From: Cernens ardua
Lineage (GTDB): Bacteria; Pseudomonadota; Gammaproteobacteria; Pseudomonadales; Halomonadaceae
Reading direction: 5' to 3'
Length of the DNA: 64,000 nt
Assembly: GCF_051251085.1 (NCBI RefSeq)
Contig: NZ_JBPCZH010000001.1
Span: 682,001 to 746,000 of the forward strand
Position 1 is the first letter of the stretch. Each line of letters begins with the position of its first letter. The translations under genes and the position numbers were made by a program. Positions 63,294 to 64,000 of this stretch are shown one piece after another. Below the pieces are notes generated by a model. That model saw only the letters and a list, made by a program, of their open reading frames with translations, searched no databases and had not been told where the DNA came from.

Positions 63294-63669
63294 CTTCGAT
63301 CCCACCTGTTGTTCTACAATGCCTCTCTGCAACTATTCCTATTCCTATTCCTCTGTTTTCAACTACTCTTATTCTACTTATCGATATCCATACCCTGGAT
63401 ACAGTATACCTTTACGTGGATGTCCAGATTGAATACGAACTACCGGTGAGGCCGCCGATATTTTGCCTTCGACCGTCTGATGATTTTTGAATAATCCACG
63501 AACAGAAGGCGTACCAGAACCTTGACCGATACGCCCAATGCCTTTCAGCCGTTATCTTTCATGAGATATTGCTCAACCGCTCTCTTTCTGCCAGTCGATA
63601 TCTTTCACAATACCGGGTTGGAAACTGACATTTTAGTAGCCGTATCATCAGACTTCCCTTATACGTTAC
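63294..63669. other. Spacer between tRNA-Met and the M18 peptidase gene
   Basis: About 375 bp without a credible gene. Three copies of the hexamer CTATTC occur at 63333-63350. No strong terminator was found. Confidence 0.35.
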
Positions 63670-64000
63670 CTACTGAATATCCTCACGATTACAGAAGCCT
63701 ACCAAGGCCTTGATCATGAACTCAGGGTCCTTGCTCCCCGCTGTTTCACGAATAGAGTGCATGGCCCACTGAGCCAAACCGATATCCAGTGTGGGAATAC
63801 CCAACTGTGTTGCCGTAATAGGCCCAATGGTACTGCCACAACCCATATCCGAACGCGTGACGAAGTCCTGTACGGGGACATCATTCTGCTGACAGATATC
63901 ACGGAATAGTGCGGCGGTTTGGCTGCTGGTGGCATAACGTTGGTTAGCATTGGTCTTGATAACCGGCCCACCATTCAAGCGAGGCCCGTGGGACGCATCA
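63670..64000 (-). CDS. apeB: M18 family aminopeptidase, C-terminal part (cut by the window end)
   Basis: The last 109 codons of a minus-strand gene whose start lies beyond the window. Diagnostic M18 (aspartyl aminopeptidase) stretches are ANQRYATSSQTAALFR, VTRSDMGCGSTIGPITA and the AMHSIRETAGS segment with a metal-binding His. The family removes N-terminal acidic or other residues from peptides as large tetrahedral assemblies. The symbol apeB is the common name for the bacterial member and is tentative. Confidence 0.92.
   Translation of the reverse strand, partial: DASHGPRLNGGPVIKTNANQRYATSSQTAALFRDICQQNDVPVQDFVTRSDMGCGSTIGPITATQLGIPTLDIGLAQWAMHSIRETAGSKDPEFMIKALVGFCNREDIQ

Overview
The window is a 64 kb stretch of bacterial chromosome, almost entirely core housekeeping genes. 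Gene content and order point to a gammaproteobacterium of the Oceanospirillales. The mla operon, kdsD-kdsC-lptCAB-rpoN-hpf-rapZ, mreBCD-maf-rng-yhdP, pmbA/yjgA/tldD, gatCAB, hemA-prfA-prmC-moeB and lolB-tRNA-Gln-prs-rplY-pth-ychF resemble Halomonadaceae and Pseudomonas-type chromosomes. GatCAB excludes an enterobacterium. A Halomonadaceae or Zymobacter-like organism is my best guess from content alone. No prophage, transposon, CRISPR array or defence island is visible.

Layout. 0.6-8.4 kb is the outer-membrane lipid block: the Mla phospholipid transport operon (minus strand), divergent from Kdo synthesis (kdsD, kdsC) and the LptCAB lipopolysaccharide export genes. 9.2-12.6 kb holds rpoN, hpf and rapZ, but ptsN and npr, which normally flank rapZ, are missing. 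12.8-29.4 kb holds the TldD/PmbA protease pair, yjgA, a large M16 peptidase, yhdP, rng, maf and mreDCB. 29.9-33.4 kb is gatCAB. 34-46 kb is the most accessory part: a porin, pgm, a small lipoprotein, dctA, a COG0523 GTPase with a Zur-like palindrome and a frameshifted small gene beside it, and a potABCD polyamine importer. 46-50.8 kb is moeB-prmC-prfA-hemA. 51.8-59 kb is a TPR protein, lolB, tRNA-Gln, prs, rplY, pth and ychF; ispE is missing from its usual place. 59.3-64 kb holds a SotB-like exporter, a Pit phosphate transporter with a Pho-box-like site, tRNA-Met and the end of an M18 aminopeptidase gene.

How the genes work together. Much of the window serves the envelope: Mla, Lpt/Kds, LolB, YhdP, the porin and MreBCD jointly build or maintain the outer membrane and cell shape. 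A second theme is translation: GatCAB, PrfA with its methylase PrmC, Pth, Hpf, bL25, YchF, YjgA, RNase G and two tRNAs.

I did not find a clear new multi-gene system. The most unusual features are losses from conserved clusters (ptsN/npr, ispE, ibaG-murA), intergenic minisatellite-like tandem repeats of unrelated sequence (7, 6, 15, 15 and 17 bp units), an mreC that seems to start at AUC, a Zur-like operator next to a broken small gene, a Pho-box-like site before pitA, and an orphan minus-strand terminator at 51.1 kb behind two tiny coupled hydrophobic reading frames.
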